A stretch of DNA of 64,000 nt from Oxytricha trifallax (taxonomy: Eukaryota > Ciliophora > Spirotrichea > Sporadotrichida > Oxytrichidae), in assembly GCA_000711775.1 (NCBI GenBank), contig ARYC01000780.1, positions 95,436-159,435 on the forward strand, read 5' to 3'. The stretch's first letter is position 1. Each line of letters begins with the position of its first letter. The position numbers and the translations under genes were made by a program. Under the pieces are notes generated by a model, which saw nothing but the letters and a program-made list of their open reading frames with translations, was not told the DNA's origin and ran no database searches. Below are positions 34,845 through 47,734 of the stretch, piece after piece.

Positions 34845-37800
34845 AATATAACGAAGAGTTGCAACAAATTGATTATAGCAATGATCTCTTGACTCAAACG
34901 TAAGACAACATTTTGAGCGAGTTAGACGAAAGCAAATAGGAACAATTTTAAGAACTACAAGACCATCAAAATTCTAATCTCAATAATCAACTCAAAGTAT
35001 TTCATAACAATACAAGTGAGAGTATCTATGGTAGTGAAAATACTTAAGAAAACAATCTAACATCATTAAAAATAATAAAATCTAAAGAAAATCTGAAATA
35101 ACTCTAATTAAGTAAGGTAGCAAACAAATTACAGCTAGAGTCAGAATACTCAGAGAAGTCATGGAAGCTACAATCAAGGTAGTGAGGAGAGTGAAACAGC
35201 AATCAATTAATGGAAGGATAGTAGGTTAAAGAAGCTTGAAGACTTTACAAGGGATCTTGGAAGATCTTCTTCTGCGAAGAGAAATAGAAGATAGAATATT
35301 TAAGTGCCCGGATCATTTAAGTTTAATTATCATTTATTTTTAAATGATCAGAGATGACTACTATTAAAAACAGTAGCTCTTGTGGTATAACAATAAATAA
35401 TTAGAAAGTTAATCCGTAGATTTAAGATTAGTATATCACTCTAACTTCTAAGATTATTCAAAACTAAGGCTAAGCTTTATAATATTTAAATACTAACATG
35501 ATTGGTTCAGCTTCAACTCCAGGAAACTATTCTTCTATGCAAAGCACATAAAACTAGGATCAAACTTAAGCTTTAATTTAAAATTTAAAAATGGCTATTC
35601 ATATAAATAACTGCACTTCTCAGAAAGACAACTCAGTAGAAAGAGATGGAAGAAGTAGCTTAGACTAGGAGATAAATTTGCTGAATTAATAGCAAACAGT
35701 AAATAACTTGTACGACGACAGCTCAGAAAATTCCCTAGAGGATGATTTAATGCTGACTAAAAGTGAAGGAAGTACAATACTTAAATTCGGTTCAAATGTG
35801 TAGCTCTGTAGCTGCATATTCAAACTAGTAAAATAATTTTCATAATGCAAGTACTAGTGTGAATGGGGAGTTTGAGAAACGTATCACTGATATTAAACAA
35901 AAGCTGAATTTAATTAAAAATACTATTAACAATGAGATTGAAAATTCGTTCAATCAAGGACTTAATTAAACTGAATAGGATATTAGTAGGTATTAGTCTA
36001 ATCCATACCAAAATGAACTAATGAGTTCTCAAATTCTCTCAAGTAATAGATAGAGAAAGTAAAATTTCTAAATCAATAATAATCTTTCAAATATCAATGC
36101 TTACGAAAAGGTTCCCTCTAAAATTCCTCTTTAGTAAAATTCAGTTGTATCATCTCTGGATTAATTTTATAATAAGTTGAATTCTATTAAACAAATTATC
36201 TCATCCAGCTATAACGTTTAGCATGAACTCGATGCTTTATAAAATACAGATGTCTACTCACACTATAATATGCCTCAATCCACACTATAAATAATGACAG
36301 AAAAGGAAAGATTTAATCGCAATTAAAAACATGATTGATACTTCCTTCAATAATACCACCAAGTCTAACCAAACAAGTTCAAACTACAATGTGTCTCATT
36401 CAAAGAAGCAATCTAATAATTATGAAGATTATCACTAAACTTAGCAGCATAAGCTGACCTCAATAGCTTTGTCCCTTGAAAAAACTCAAATTTAGCAGAT
36501 ATAGAATAATTCTAAAACTAATATATAGATGGTAGGCTTAACCTAATAAAATACTAAGAAGTTAGAATCAGACACGAAAAATCACAGCTAAAGTATCTAT
36601 ACTCCTTTAGATAGTGTTAAATCCTAAAATTCCCATAAAAATGAAGGCATTTAAACCGAAAACGATATGTTAAAGTAATAAATTTAGGTTTAAGTGTATA
36701 TTTAATAACTTTTAAACGCTCGTATTGATTATATGTATTAAAATTAATAGAAAGAAAAACTTAGGTATGAAGAACAAAAGTAGAAGCTATAAGAAGAAAT
36801 TGGAAAAATGTGTGAAAAATTATGTAAGATCTTAATAAGAAGAAAAAGAGAAGTCAAAGCGGAAAAAGAGGACATAGTAAAATCGTGAGAATTTAACAAC
36901 TTGAAAAAGTAAATTAGAGATTTATAGTTTTAGCTGACTAATCAACCTCACTAGAAAGCATTTGAAAGAATTAAACCTTAAAAATAATAGGATTTAGAAC
37001 ATAAATTGATAAGAGAGAATCATAGAGAAAATACTCAGAAAAATGAAACTTAAAATACTATCAAAAACTCATCAAAGAAACTTGAAGATGATTATGTTAA
37101 TTCAAAACATTTAGAAATGCCAAAACAAAAACTCTCTTTGGATAGATCTAAACTTGAGTAATAAGTTGGTTACCTGGAGGAAAAAATGAAGAAATTTCAT
37201 GATAACATGGTTGACAATAATTAATCCTAATCATTAAGAGAGCAGCTATGCAAGTAAATTGATGAGAACCAACACTTAAGAGATGTTTATTAATCTAGCT
37301 ATCAAGAGATGATGGATTAATTTGAGCATTTAAAATAGGAAATGGTAAGAGACTTGCTGAATAGTAATATGAATTTGAAAATGAGTAGAACAAGATTAGG
37401 GTTCAGTTCTAAGATAAAATAAATAGAAAGGGCAAGATTATTGAGGAGTTATAGCAAGAGAATCAATTTTTGAAGGAGAAAATTAATACTGTCAAGAATG
37501 TTTTTGATATAAAATAAAATAAGAAAACTTCAAAGATTAATGGCAACCACTTTTAATCGTTTGATAAAAACAACTCTTTCATTTTTGTCTTCATTTATTA
37601 GTTGGGCTAAACTATAAATTGTGAGCAACTAGCAGAATATCTTGACAGACTCAAAATGACGAGTCTTTAAAACTAAACTAATGACACAAACTCAGGGATT
37701 TCATACCATCTTACCAATCACTCTGGTGAGATTTTAAACCTAAACCTAACAGATGAGCACAACATGAAGCAATTTATTAGTTCTAATTCTTCTCTTCCTC

Positions 37801-38216
37801 AAGCAACAATTGATACTTATGTCTTTTCAAACCATCAGACTGGGAATTCTTCGAACAAAGAAAACTATAATATGCCTTAGTAAATTCAGTAGATTCTTAT
37901 TAAGGACTTATCAAAGAAGAATCTACAAAAGAGCAGTGCCAGCGGAATTGTTAAGAAAAAGAAGAAATCGAAGAATGTTTAGCCTTAAATTTATATTAAA
38001 GTTTTAAATATAGTATTAGAAATTTCAAAAGAATTTATCTACAAATCAACTTAAATTGGGAATGAATAATAACAGGAAAATTAGAAAGCACATATTGATT
38101 AGCATCTTAGCAAAGCACAATTGAATTATGGATTACTCTCAAAACCTTAAAGTTAAACGACAATAAAAAGAGCCTCAAGTGCAAATATAAGAGTGAATAA
38201 TATGAATAGTGTTTGA
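34845..38216 (+). CDS. large Asn/Ser/Gln-rich coiled-coil protein
   Basis: Coding begins after a CACCTTAG acceptor at 34844 (KYNEELQQIDYSNDLLTQ) and ends NIRVNNMNSV at TGA 38214-38216. The first half is low-complexity with conserved-looking patches (RLKKLEDFTRDLGRSSS, NMIGSASTPGNYSSM). The second half is long coiled coil (EKLRYEEQKQKLQEEIGKM, EEKMKKFHDNMV, KIIEELQQENQFLKEKI), and the tail is basic (KKKKKSKN). About five frame slips sit at A runs. The layout resembles centrosome/basal-body scaffold proteins, but no named domain is seen. Confidence 0.7.
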
Positions 38217-38805
38217 TTTATAATTTCTATTTTATACATAAACTTTGGCAAAATAAAATAAAATATATAAGTGAAAAATTAATCAGCTTTTAATTAAAAA
38301 TAAAAAGATATTTTTTTCTCTTATTTTATGTCATAATTTTTCAGTTTAAAGCTTGCTTAATAAATCTATTCTATCATTAGCGATATCCTAGTTGAAAATC
38401 TCCCCTCTAGTAATTTTTTTTCCAATTACTTTCTTATTTCCAACTAAGATTATTGATTATTCAATCACAAAAGTGTTTTATATCTGAAGTCTGAAATGTG
38501 ACTTCACTTAAAATTATTAATTTTCAAATGATTTATCTAATTTCTGTAGTTATTATATGGTTTATTCTAAAATTTAGATTTAATTTCCTAATTTTAAGCT
38601 TAAGAAGCTTATCTTCAGAAGAGAATTCAATTGAGTATGCAACTCTTATTTTACTTGTGATAAAGAGAGGGAATTGTCTGATTAAATCAAAGGTAATTGT
38701 TTCTAAATTTTAGAATTTATTTCTTAAATTTGTTAAACATTTTTGCATTTTAGAACACCCACATCTCCAGTATTTAAGTATGATTCTAATTAAATTAATG
38801 AATCA
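38217..38805. other. intergenic stretch, no gene seen
   Basis: This lies between two convergent genes. A 71-codon plus-strand frame (38498-38713) is hydrophobic and has no support. No repeat is present. Confidence 0.4.
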
Positions 38806-39264
38806 TCATTTGAATTTAAATAAATGTTTGATAATTGAAATGGAATTTAATTCATTTACACTCCTGACATGCCAATTAAAATGATCGCCGATAGTTCGCT
38901 ATTTACCTTCTATAAACCACTAATCTTTTCCATAAAAATCGTTGCCTGCTTATTCACAAATTGCTTAAGCTAAAATAAGTTCACTAGAGTTCAACTTCTG
39001 CTTATGACTTTCTATATAAACAATCATATGTCCATCACACTAATCACATATCAAAACTTGGAATTTTTTAGCATAAGCTTTTCCTAAAATAGTTTGATTT
39101 TAGAATTCAGCGTACTGGTCTAACCAAGGAGTTTTTCTAGTTAAATTACATAGTTCACAACTCAGCTTAGTTTCATAGGATTTTAAATTGCGTTCGAATC
39201 CTGGGTTAGGTTTTATGAAAACTCTAGCTTTTTTAGTTTGATCGTAAGCTTAGTCATTCGTCAT
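38806..39264 (-). CDS. conserved-looking Cys/His protein, about 152 aa
   Basis: A single open frame from MTNDQAYDQTKKARVF (ATG complementary to 39262-39264) to TGA (complement of 38806-38808), with no slips. It has two Cys pairs, CELC and, 45 residues on, CDQC, followed by DGHMIVYIESHK. The end is TIGDHFNWHVR. The plan (CxxC, an Asp/Cys core, a final DHxxxHxR) recalls small HIT-like or zinc-binding proteins of unknown function. The canonical HxHxH triad is absent, so this is only a resemblance. Confidence 0.65.
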
Positions 39265-39352
39265 CTTGTGATGAGTTATAAGTTTATCAGAGAATTAATT
39301 CTGATAAGCATTTGTAGATAAGTAAGTACTACAGGAAATACCATTAAATAGA

Positions 39353-39810
39353 TCATTAATGAGTCATCAAGTAACTGATGACGATTGAAGCACTTCGACT
39401 TATACCAGCTGTACAAACTACTAAAAACCCCTAATTTTTAGAAAGCACTTCATGTATAAATTCATTAGCTTCTTGAAAATAAGGAGTAATATCGAAGTCT
39501 GGCATGTCATCGATATCCATAACTTTAATTTCTACACCATACTAAGCAAATGGAAATGTGTTTTAAATCCCATTCACTTTCAACACTTTTGTGATATTAA
39601 ATTCTCTTAACTTTTTCAAATTCATGGATGAGACTTATCCACCAATATAAAGGTTAGGTATCACTTGCTAAAATTCATTGTAAGATTAATGAAACATAAG
39701 GTCTTATTGCAATTGGTAATATTACTTCACGTGTTATGAATTGGGTGATTGTAGTTCTTAATTTTCAGATGTGTCTGAGTGTTATTAATGGAGTATAATA
39801 TTAAATTTTA
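39353..39810 (-). CDS. dual-specificity protein phosphatase (C-terminus short)
   Basis: The frame reads NEFQQVIPNLYIGGQ (typical DSP start), then MNLKKLREFNITKVLKVNG, IDDMPDFDITPYFQEANE, and the active site VVCTAGISRSASIVISYLM, a Cx5R loop with the catalytic Cys and Arg. The usual His before the Cys is Val here. The reading stops at a TGA (complement of 39353-39355) soon after SYLMTHQ, whereas DSPs continue for about 40 residues. Either the gene is truncated, that TGA is read through, or the rest lies elsewhere. The upstream Gln/Ser stretch (TSENQELQSPNSQ) is coding-like but its start is unclear. Confidence 0.75.
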
Positions 39811-39897
39811 TGAAAATATAAAATTTTTAATAATTATCAAAATTGAAGAAAAATTTGTAAGTTATTATAATTAATCAACTTTATTATACAATTTTAT

Positions 39898-40841
39898 ATG
39901 AAATTAGTAAATGAGCTTCTAGACAAATATTCTAAACTTATTTGCTTTTTAAGATATAGACAAAAATATTATTCCTAGTAATGCAAGGTGTATGCGACCA
40001 TTAAAGATATATCTAAAACATTAAAAATTTCTGAAAGATTAATTGTTAAAGTCTTAAAAAGCTTACAAAATACAAATAGAGCGAGTCATAAACATAAACA
40101 TAAAAAAATTTAAATAACTTAAGAACAACTTAATTACATACTTTCAAAATAAACCCTATAAGAGTAATGCTATTGTTAGTTAGATAATGAGATCAGGTTT
40201 TTCATAGATAATTTCCCGAAATTAAAATTTCTACATCTAGCCTTTATTCCCTATTTAAATATAATGGAATTACGAACAAGACAACTTGAACAGATTACAA
40301 TATAACTGAATTCAAAAAATAGTAAATAAAATAAGACTTAGCAAAAGTTTTTACCGAATTAAGCAGAATAATAAAAAATGAAGAGAATATTGTATACCAA
40401 GACGAGACAATTTTTAAGCCTCATTCAATTACATATAAGGCATGGGCTCATAAATATAGTAATTAGGTTTTATAAAAAGGTGGAGTTAATTTAGGCACTT
40501 TAGCTGATGCTGAAGTAATTAGTTCTAAATATGGTTTGGAATGTTTTAGAATAAAACCAAAGTTTATTAAAACAGATGATTTACTTTAAGTACTACAAGA
40601 TCTTGAATTAAGATATAAGAAGAAAAACCTAACTATTTTCCTAGACAACCTCAGAGCTCATCATTCTAAGATAGTGAAGCAATATGTCGAACAAAATGGC
40701 TGGACTCTATTATTTAATGCCCCATATTCTTCAAATATAATTGCTTAGAAAACATTTTTTCAAGAGTCAAATAAAACTATAAAAAAGATTTAATTAAACT
40801 TTAATTTGAATTTTCAAACTCAAAGCACTTTTAAATTTTGA
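39898..40841 (+). pseudogene. Tc1/mariner-IS630-type transposase, decayed or repurposed
   Basis: The N-terminus has a helix-turn-helix-like segment (ATIKDISKTLKISERLI). The catalytic core is readable: first acidic motif in VYQDETIFKPHS, second in TIFLDNLRAHHSKIV. Where family members have a third acidic residue (..LNPIE..) this copy reads SSNIIAQKTF, with Gln from TAG, so the triad is incomplete. There are two frame slips, one near 40190 and one near 40330. The product would be about 310 aa. I saw no terminal inverted repeats next to it. It could be a fossil, or a domesticated protein that lost catalysis. Confidence 0.75.
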
Positions 40842-40983
40842 AAGACTCAATAATGAAAATAAACATAAATGATTGCGTAAATAGTGAAAAATTTTGTTTT
40901 AATTAGCTTAAATTGTAAGCATGAATATAATACATTCCTTTTACATTAACATAAATTTATTTTTTAATTAAGTCTTTATTAAA

Positions 40984-41757
40984 TCAGTACACCATAAGTC
41001 CTTTGGCAGGAGGACTTTTCATAATCGCAATTTCTTTTCTAAAAGACATATTTGATTATGTCTACTAAAATAAGTTCCCTTATTTTTATTCTTCATCAGG
41101 GCCAGATATTTCATATCTCTTTCTTTTTTTAGGTTGCTTTCTCCCCATTGATTTCTACTTTAGTAATGATAGGGCTTTTCCTTTACGTTCTATACAGACA
41201 TAAGGATTTATGTAAACTTACTTGAAAAATGTGGAATAGATTAAATCTCTTTAAGGAACTCCTAACTTATCTCTATAGTCTCTCCTATTTGTTAATCATC
41301 TGTTGCTTAATTTCTTTAAGTCTGTCTGCTAAGACTAAACTATTTATGTCAACCATTCATTTTTTAAAGTTCCTAAAACCCCATAGAAAAATGCTTGTCA
41401 GGGAGGTCTTTTGGAGCATCATAAACTCCAAGGTACTTAAATACTACTTCATCTTCTTTGATATAATTGAATATGTTAATAAGAACACCTAATTCGGGAT
41501 AATTAGGCACATTTACATAAATAACTTCAGCTGATTTTAAGAGTTCTTTCCTTGAAGCCAGTGCATCTTTAATGAATCTCATGCTGGTTTTCTTATAGCT
41601 AGGCAAGTGATACTCAACTATTTTTGTTAACACATAAATATTTACGTGAAAATTTTAAATGGTTGTACCAATCAGATTTTGTGTTTAGAGATCCATCGAG
41701 CGTTCTATAATTTATATGAGTGATATTACCTTGTAGACCCTCACAAATTCGATTCAT
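40984..41757 (-). CDS. unknown protein with basic, Lys/Arg-rich C-terminus
   Basis: From MNRICEGLQGNITHINY (ATG complementary to 41755-41757) the frame reads KSDWYNHLKFSRKYL, SMRFIKDALASRKELLK, VIYVNVPNYPELGVLINI, VVFKYLGVYDAPKDLPD, then a helical part (LADRLKEIKQQMINKQ). An intron of about 40 nt (GTAAGT..AAAG) follows. The last exon has a nuclear-localisation-like run (GRKQPKKRKRYEISG) and ends SPPAKGLMVY then TGA. Two slips lie at A runs. No family is recognised, and the basic run suggests a nuclear protein. Confidence 0.6.
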
Positions 41758-42239
41758 GTTTACTCTATTTAATAAGTATTAGCTGAAGCTTTATAACTAT
41801 TTAATAAGTTTTAATAACTCTATATTTTATTGGAGCATTATAGTTAATTGACATAAATAAAAAAATACATTGGTTTAATTTAAGTAAGTTAACATAAATA
41901 AAAACAAATAAAAATAAGCTTAATTTCTTAGGATTGTATGATTCAATCTTATTCTTTGTTATATTGATTATTAGCGGTAATAAGTTAAGTCAAAAATTTA
42001 TGTGCTTATGACATAAATTTAATTAAAAATTTAATTGATATACTTACTTTGCGCATTCTTATTCGGCTATTTGCGCCATCTTATATACGTAAATAAGGAT
42101 CCCATGATGACATAAAAATAGTTTATGAAATTTTTATTTCTCCATGACTTTTGCGAATGTGAATGAATTAATAATAACATAATTAAATTAGATATATTTT
42201 AAGTATTAAATATGATAAAAAAAATTCCTCTTCACTTTC
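41758..42239. other. intergenic, between divergent genes; no gene seen
   Basis: AT-rich DNA separates a minus-strand gene from a plus-strand gene, so it should hold both promoters. Nothing specific is recognisable. Confidence 0.4.
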
Positions 42240-43738
42240 TTCAGGGTTTGAATCTATTAACGAAACTTCTCATGGAAGTAATGTTCTTTGCAATTAATCT
42301 TTAAACTTAAACGAACAAATAAATTTACCCAAAGAAAGCAAAGTTGCTAGGAATAATGATCAAAAATACGAAGACTTTTACATTAGATGGTAAGCAAGAA
42401 GATCCGCTAGAGCTAACAATAAAACTAAAAAACCTAAAACCATTTTTGAATGCTAATTGTGCAATTAAGTTTACACTGCAGTTGAACTAAAAAGACACTA
42501 AAGTACCCATAATTGAAATGATGGGAAATTCATTCAACTTAAGAAAGGAGGAGTGTATTAGTGTCATGTATGTAGCAAAGTTAACAAATAAAAAGTTTAT
42601 AAATCCAAGTCTTACCTGTAAATCCATTTGAGTTCACATGATTTTGAGACCCTTGAGAAATCAGGATATCCTTAAATTGTAAGAAAAATTGTATTTATTG
42701 TTTTAAGTGTTAAAGAAAATTGAGAGAATTTTATCTCAAAAAAATAAGATCAATCTCAATAGGTTGGCATAAAATAAGTTTCTAAGAAATCTCAAGATAG
42801 TAACTTGTCTCAAGAAAATTCCTAGATGCTTTTACATTAGGATGATTGCTCTAGTATTCAATATTTAGATACCATTTAGTATAAGCCTAATCAAATAATT
42901 TATTAAAAGTACGAGAATGCTTGACTTACTTTTGATGTAAATTTACATCCCTCAATTAAGAACGAAATAACTATGATTCTTGATACAGCCAACAGTATGG
43001 AAATCATAGTTTAAAATAAAAAAAAGGATTAATTCAATTGAAGGATCAGAATCTATATATACATTTGAAGAGCTAAACTATAAATTTGATAAAAAAACCT
43101 ACCTCTGGAATGAGTATAAAATAATTAATTTCTTCCAAAATAAGGATAACTTATAGCACAAGGACAAAATCTTGGCCATTCGATTTGATGAAGAGTCTTT
43201 ATACTTAAAAAGACGATAATATGATGAAACTTTGTCTACTAGTCTCAAAGAAAAATCTAGTAAGAAAGACAAGAAACAGTATCTCCTATAGGTAATATCT
43301 GCAGTTAGGGAATTACATAATTAGGGAATAGTACATAGATTCTTAACTCCTAAAAGTTTTAAAGTTCAATTTAATCAGAAAAGCTTTCACTTATCGTACT
43401 AAAAATACTCTTCTTACATAAAATAGATTCAGAAAGCATCTTCTCTACCTGTAACATTTTACTAACACTTTGCAGACCTTCCTGATATATATAAAGGAGA
43501 TTAACGTTTAGACATCTGCTCAATTATTGTAATTACTATTGAAATGATAATAGGTAGAAAATTTACTGAATTAACTAAGGAATGTAGGGACATGGAAGAA
43601 TTGGCTTCTATTATAAGAAGGGATAAATTGCTTGATAAAAATGAAAGAAAAATTATTAGGTATATTTCAAATAATTTTAATACAATTCCATCTTTGGATG
43701 AATTAGAATTAGAAGTTTAAGAATTTTTATTGAATTGA
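42240..43738 (+). CDS. C2H2 zinc-finger plus pseudokinase-like protein
   Basis: The N-terminal part has two zinc-finger-like units: FECQLCNQVYTAVELKRHQ..H and, after an in-frame TGA (42514), YQCHVCSKV..YLQIHLSSH. An intron near 42680-42748 follows. The next segment has a second in-frame TGA (42922) before LTFDVNLHPSIKNEITM. The C-terminal half resembles a kinase C-lobe: QVISAVRELHNQGIVHRFLT stands where HRDLKP is expected (Asp replaced by Phe), then FADLPDIYKGDQRLDICSII and VITIEMIIGRKF. Loss of the catalytic Asp suggests a pseudokinase. It ends at TGA 43736-43738. Fusion of fingers and a kinase-like domain is unusual. Confidence 0.7.
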
Positions 43739-44130
43739 CATATTGATTAATTATAACAACTTACAAATTTTTCTTCAATTTTGATAAATAAGCTGAATTT
43801 ATTTTCTCAATATATTAAAGATTAATCAGCTTTTATGTCTTTATCAGTTGACATTAGTAAATTCTTTAATTATATCTATCGTAAAAATTATATTTATTAT
43901 AAGTACTACTCTATTTTTATAATATTTGCTATTTAATTTAAACCTAAAATCTTTTAAAAATATTTTCTGTTAAAATCGATAAATAGATTAATTCTCTAAA
44001 TAAATTTGACCATAGTTTTAAAATAAGTTAAGTTTAAGCAATATTTCAACTTTATTATAATTAAAGATATACAACAATTATAAACTAGAATACAATAAAA
44101 AAGCTAAATTATAAATCAAATTTATTAAAA

Positions 44131-46090
44131 ATGGAATGTTGTGGATGTTTTTAAACTAAGAACTCTCCCAGTTAGAATCGCATTGAATTCTATAAATAAT
44201 CATTTAGTAAAGGGGTTCTGGGGGTAAATTTATTAAATCAAAATATTATTATACTAAGCACTAAAACCAAAGTACGAGGAGCTATAAGGAAACCTTAAGT
44301 TAATGAGAATGTAAGACTATCGACTAATCATAATTTATAATATGTAAACTTTAAATTTAATCAAAAACTTAATATATTAAAAAGTATTCTTATAGATCAG
44401 ACGCAGGTGGAGTTAGAGCACTCATTAAAAATGTAAGTTACAAAAAACATATCTTTAATTTTTTTTTTATAATGGTCCTACCTGGTAAGACCACGGGTGC
44501 CACAAGACCGGTGCTTCGCCAGACTGCACAGAGAAGGGACTTTCAAGACTTTGAGATCAATTAGGATGAAGATGACGACGATGATGAAGAAGATTAAAGA
44601 AAATTAGAGAGATTTCCATTTTTGATGAGGATAATAAGTTTTAGTTTTAATGTTAATACAATAATTATTAATTTATAGTTTTCTTATTATAAATCATAAA
44701 TGCTCCAGAGAATAGAAGGCCAATATCCAGTTTATCATTATTATCTAAAAAAATTATGTAGCAGCTTATTAATAAAAAATCATTAAAAAAAATTTAGACT
44801 AGCATTTATTAATAGGGAAGTTACTTTTATTTTGAATCATAGTACTAGTAATAAGGCACATAAGGGGAGGGTGCTGATGTGGGCCTATCTGTTGGAGTGC
44901 ATTAGCTCACCAGCCTATCCAAATAGTAACAATAACTCTAAAATTTAGACGATGCCAATGAAGTGTATTATTAAAATCGAGCTAGTGCTGGAGGAAATTT
45001 GCATTATAACAATAAGCAGCAACAGCAGCATCTATAGATGGTCGGAAGCATGTCAAAACTCAACATTAATCATGACAGCGGTAGGATTAGGAACAATAGC
45101 TCAATTAGAAATATAATCTTTCAAAAGTAGTCACCACCGAGATAGACTAAGTAAACCAGATGTGCTCAGGATGCTTCAAGATTTGAAAATAAACCCACTC
45201 ATCTGACAATATACATCATTAACACATTTCGATTATATCAATGATATTTAAACTAATTTTAATCCAATACTTTATCACTTAATAGTGAATGGTGAGTATG
45301 CGAAACAATATTACAGCGACTGGTGGTTACCTATCGAGAGGTGAGGACTCAATGCTGATGTAAGATAAAAATAACTAAAACAAGACCTACTCGCTTTACT
45401 ATTACTTAATTAATATTTCACCTGAAAATCTTTGTGATCATTAATTGAATATTTTAATTTGAATTCCACAATTAAATTCCTTTTTTTACAAATATAGAAT
45501 AATGAAATAAGCGTAAGTTAGTTTACAAAATAAAAACTAATTCAGTTTAAAGTTAAGATTATTCCAAGTTAAACTATTGAGAGGAGAATTAATCAAGGAT
45601 TTTGGCAATAACAAATACTTTATAATGAGATTACCCATTTAATTGATAGAAAATCATATTCTTTAATAAATAATTCGATACTTACCAGTTTATTGTTATA
45701 GAAGCAGAATGAGTCTAATCTAGATAGATTGTTTACACTACCTCATGTCATCCAGTATTGCTTAAATTCAAATCAATATTTTAATTTCATTAATTGAAGA
45801 AATAGCGATAGCTATAAATTCAATTAATTACAAGTAGTAGTTTAAACTGGTAATGCTAATTAAATTTAAGGGAATAATTTTATTTAATCAGTTATTTAAA
45901 AAATTTATACTTAGTCTTTTTAATTAAAATATAGTAGGCATCTCTTCTCAGGAAGACAGAACTGCAAATATAGATTTCGAGAATGATTCATACGCTGATT
46001 ATAATTCTCAAAATGGAGGCAATCTGCTAATCAATTTCTACGCTATCAAGTCTTTCAAATATTAATAATATATTTATTAATGTTTCTATT
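44131..46090 (+). CDS. unknown Gln-rich protein, several small exons
   Basis: It starts MECCGCFQTKNSPSQNR. The 5' exons are separated by introns at about 44223-44260, 44310-44398 and 44432-44490. Later segments are VLPGKTTGATRPVLRQ followed by an Asp/Glu run, NRRPISSLSLLSK, MVGSMSKLNINHDSGRI, NITATGGYLSRGEDSML, IIPSQTIERRINQGFW and LFTLPHVIQYCLNSN. An in-frame TGA lies at 45795. The 3' end is unclear and the gene may continue into the next CDS. No domain is recognised. Confidence 0.5.
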
Positions 46091-46249
46091 AAATTAGAAA
46101 TATTAATATATCTTAAAATTAAGATTTTAAAAAAGATATTTTTGCTCACAATGTTAAAAGCCATTTTAAAGTAAGTGAAAGAAATTCAATCAATTGCATT
46201 TAAATCTTTAGTCATTTCCATTAAGTATAATTGTTATTCTTTAGATTTA

Positions 46250-47460
46250 CTCTTCCCTGATTTCAAGTCCCATCCAGAAATTACTTTCAATAAGTAAATT
46301 AAAGCCAATATTAATTTGTTTCTGTTATCTTACTAACTCATTTGTATATTTTAGAAAAGCCTTATAACATTGTAGTACTTAATGATTAATTTTGCACTTT
46401 GGATAGTAAGTAGCTTTCTGCTGAAATAAAGTCAAAACTTGACTTTGTATATGTCGCTCTTATTAGAGAAATTAAATCTTTTTATTTTCTGATTTCTATA
46501 ATAATAATATTAAGTTTAGACCACGAAAGTACGTGTCCATTTCGTCAGCAGACAGTGACTTTAATCTTGAACTCAAATTTATGGGTAGGTATTTAAGATT
46601 CAATGGAATAATTTGACTTGATGTGCAACGGAGACAACCTGCATTTAATGGAGAGCGAGTATGATTGCCAGGCTACTATTAAAGAGATTCCTTAGACTAA
46701 GCTAGGAGCTCTGCAATACAAACTAAATAGAAATTTTGGTGCTGCTGATTCCTCTTAAATTATTATTGCTTAAGTATAAATTGAATTCAAAATTAGCTAT
46801 ACTTTTCTATTTGCGGTACTATTTTATCTCATCCCTGTATCGAGTTAACTCGACTTTTTATGTATGGGATGTATTCAATTAAAGTCAAGTTAACTCGCTC
46901 CAAGGATGCGATAAAATGTTAGCGGCAATAGTAAGTTCAGCTAATTTTGAATTCTCTCTATCGAATTACCCATAGATCATCAAATTTGGTCTCCAACTGC
47001 CAGCCACTATTTCATTTATATTTAGTTTAAATTAAATTAATTTCCCCAATTAAATAATACTTTAGCAATAATAATATAGAGAGGAGGGGAAATCAGGAGT
47101 TTATTAAATTTGTAATAAAGCTAACTTTACTGGTAAGTGTAATTAAAAGTGTATAAATTATTTTTTGCTAAAAATCGTATACCTCGAAATAATTAGTAGC
47201 AACAATATCAAAATAATCTGACACTTTCCGCCTAAGTCAGTGAGTACAATGAGAAATCTCAATCATACCCAATAATTCATAAAAACGATATCGACACCTT
47301 TATCCCAACTGAGTTAGCTAATGACTCAGGCTTCAAGCAAGACTTAGAACGTCCTGTTTAAACACAAATTTAAGAAACTTAAAAATAGCAGTAGATACGT
47401 GCAGATGTTGATTGTTGGAGAAATACCCATCAGTTATACTAAGTTCTAATAAATTATATC
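46250..47460 (+). CDS. unknown protein interrupted by MITE-A copy 5
   Basis: Exons read LLFPDFKSHPEITFNK, an intron (about 46298-46354), NIVVLNDQFCTLDSKQL, LDFVYVALIREI, then ILNSNLWVGIQDSMEQF, DLMCNGDNLHLMESEYD and KLGALQYKLNRNFGAAD. The MITE at 46766-47068 follows. Removing it with one TA continues the same frame (SQIINNIERRGNQEF) to an intron at about 47112-47198 and a further exon (DIDTFIPTELANDSGF, ADVDCWRNTHQLYQ). The hydrophobic stretch near 46490 may be an intron. Start and end are approximate and no family is recognised. Confidence 0.55.
46766..47068. mobile_element. MITE family A, copy 5 (inside a gene)
   Basis: About 303 bp, ends TTGCTTAAGTATAAATTG and the complement of TTGCTAAAGTATTATTTAAT. 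TA flanks it (46764-46765 and 47069-47070). The left outer arm is shortened, but the inner core (ATTCAAAATTAGCTATAC, CGAGTTAACTCGAC) is intact. Its removal with one TA keeps the host frame open. There is no ORF. Confidence 0.85.
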
Positions 47461-47734
47461 AAATTCATTGAAATAGTAAATAAATTAATGAAAAATAATC
47501 AAGTATTTATTGATTAATTTTCAGATATTTATAACAAATAATTTATGTTGATACTTGGAGAGAAAATAAGATATATTTTTTAAAAAAAGATTAACTTATT
47601 TTGTCATTTCCTAAAATATCTAATCGAGCTAAAAATTATTTATTGTTTAGTCATATTTATTCAATAATAAACATAAAATTAGTTTATATAGAAATATATA
47701 GAATATAATGATCTTGTAGTCCAACAAAAACACA

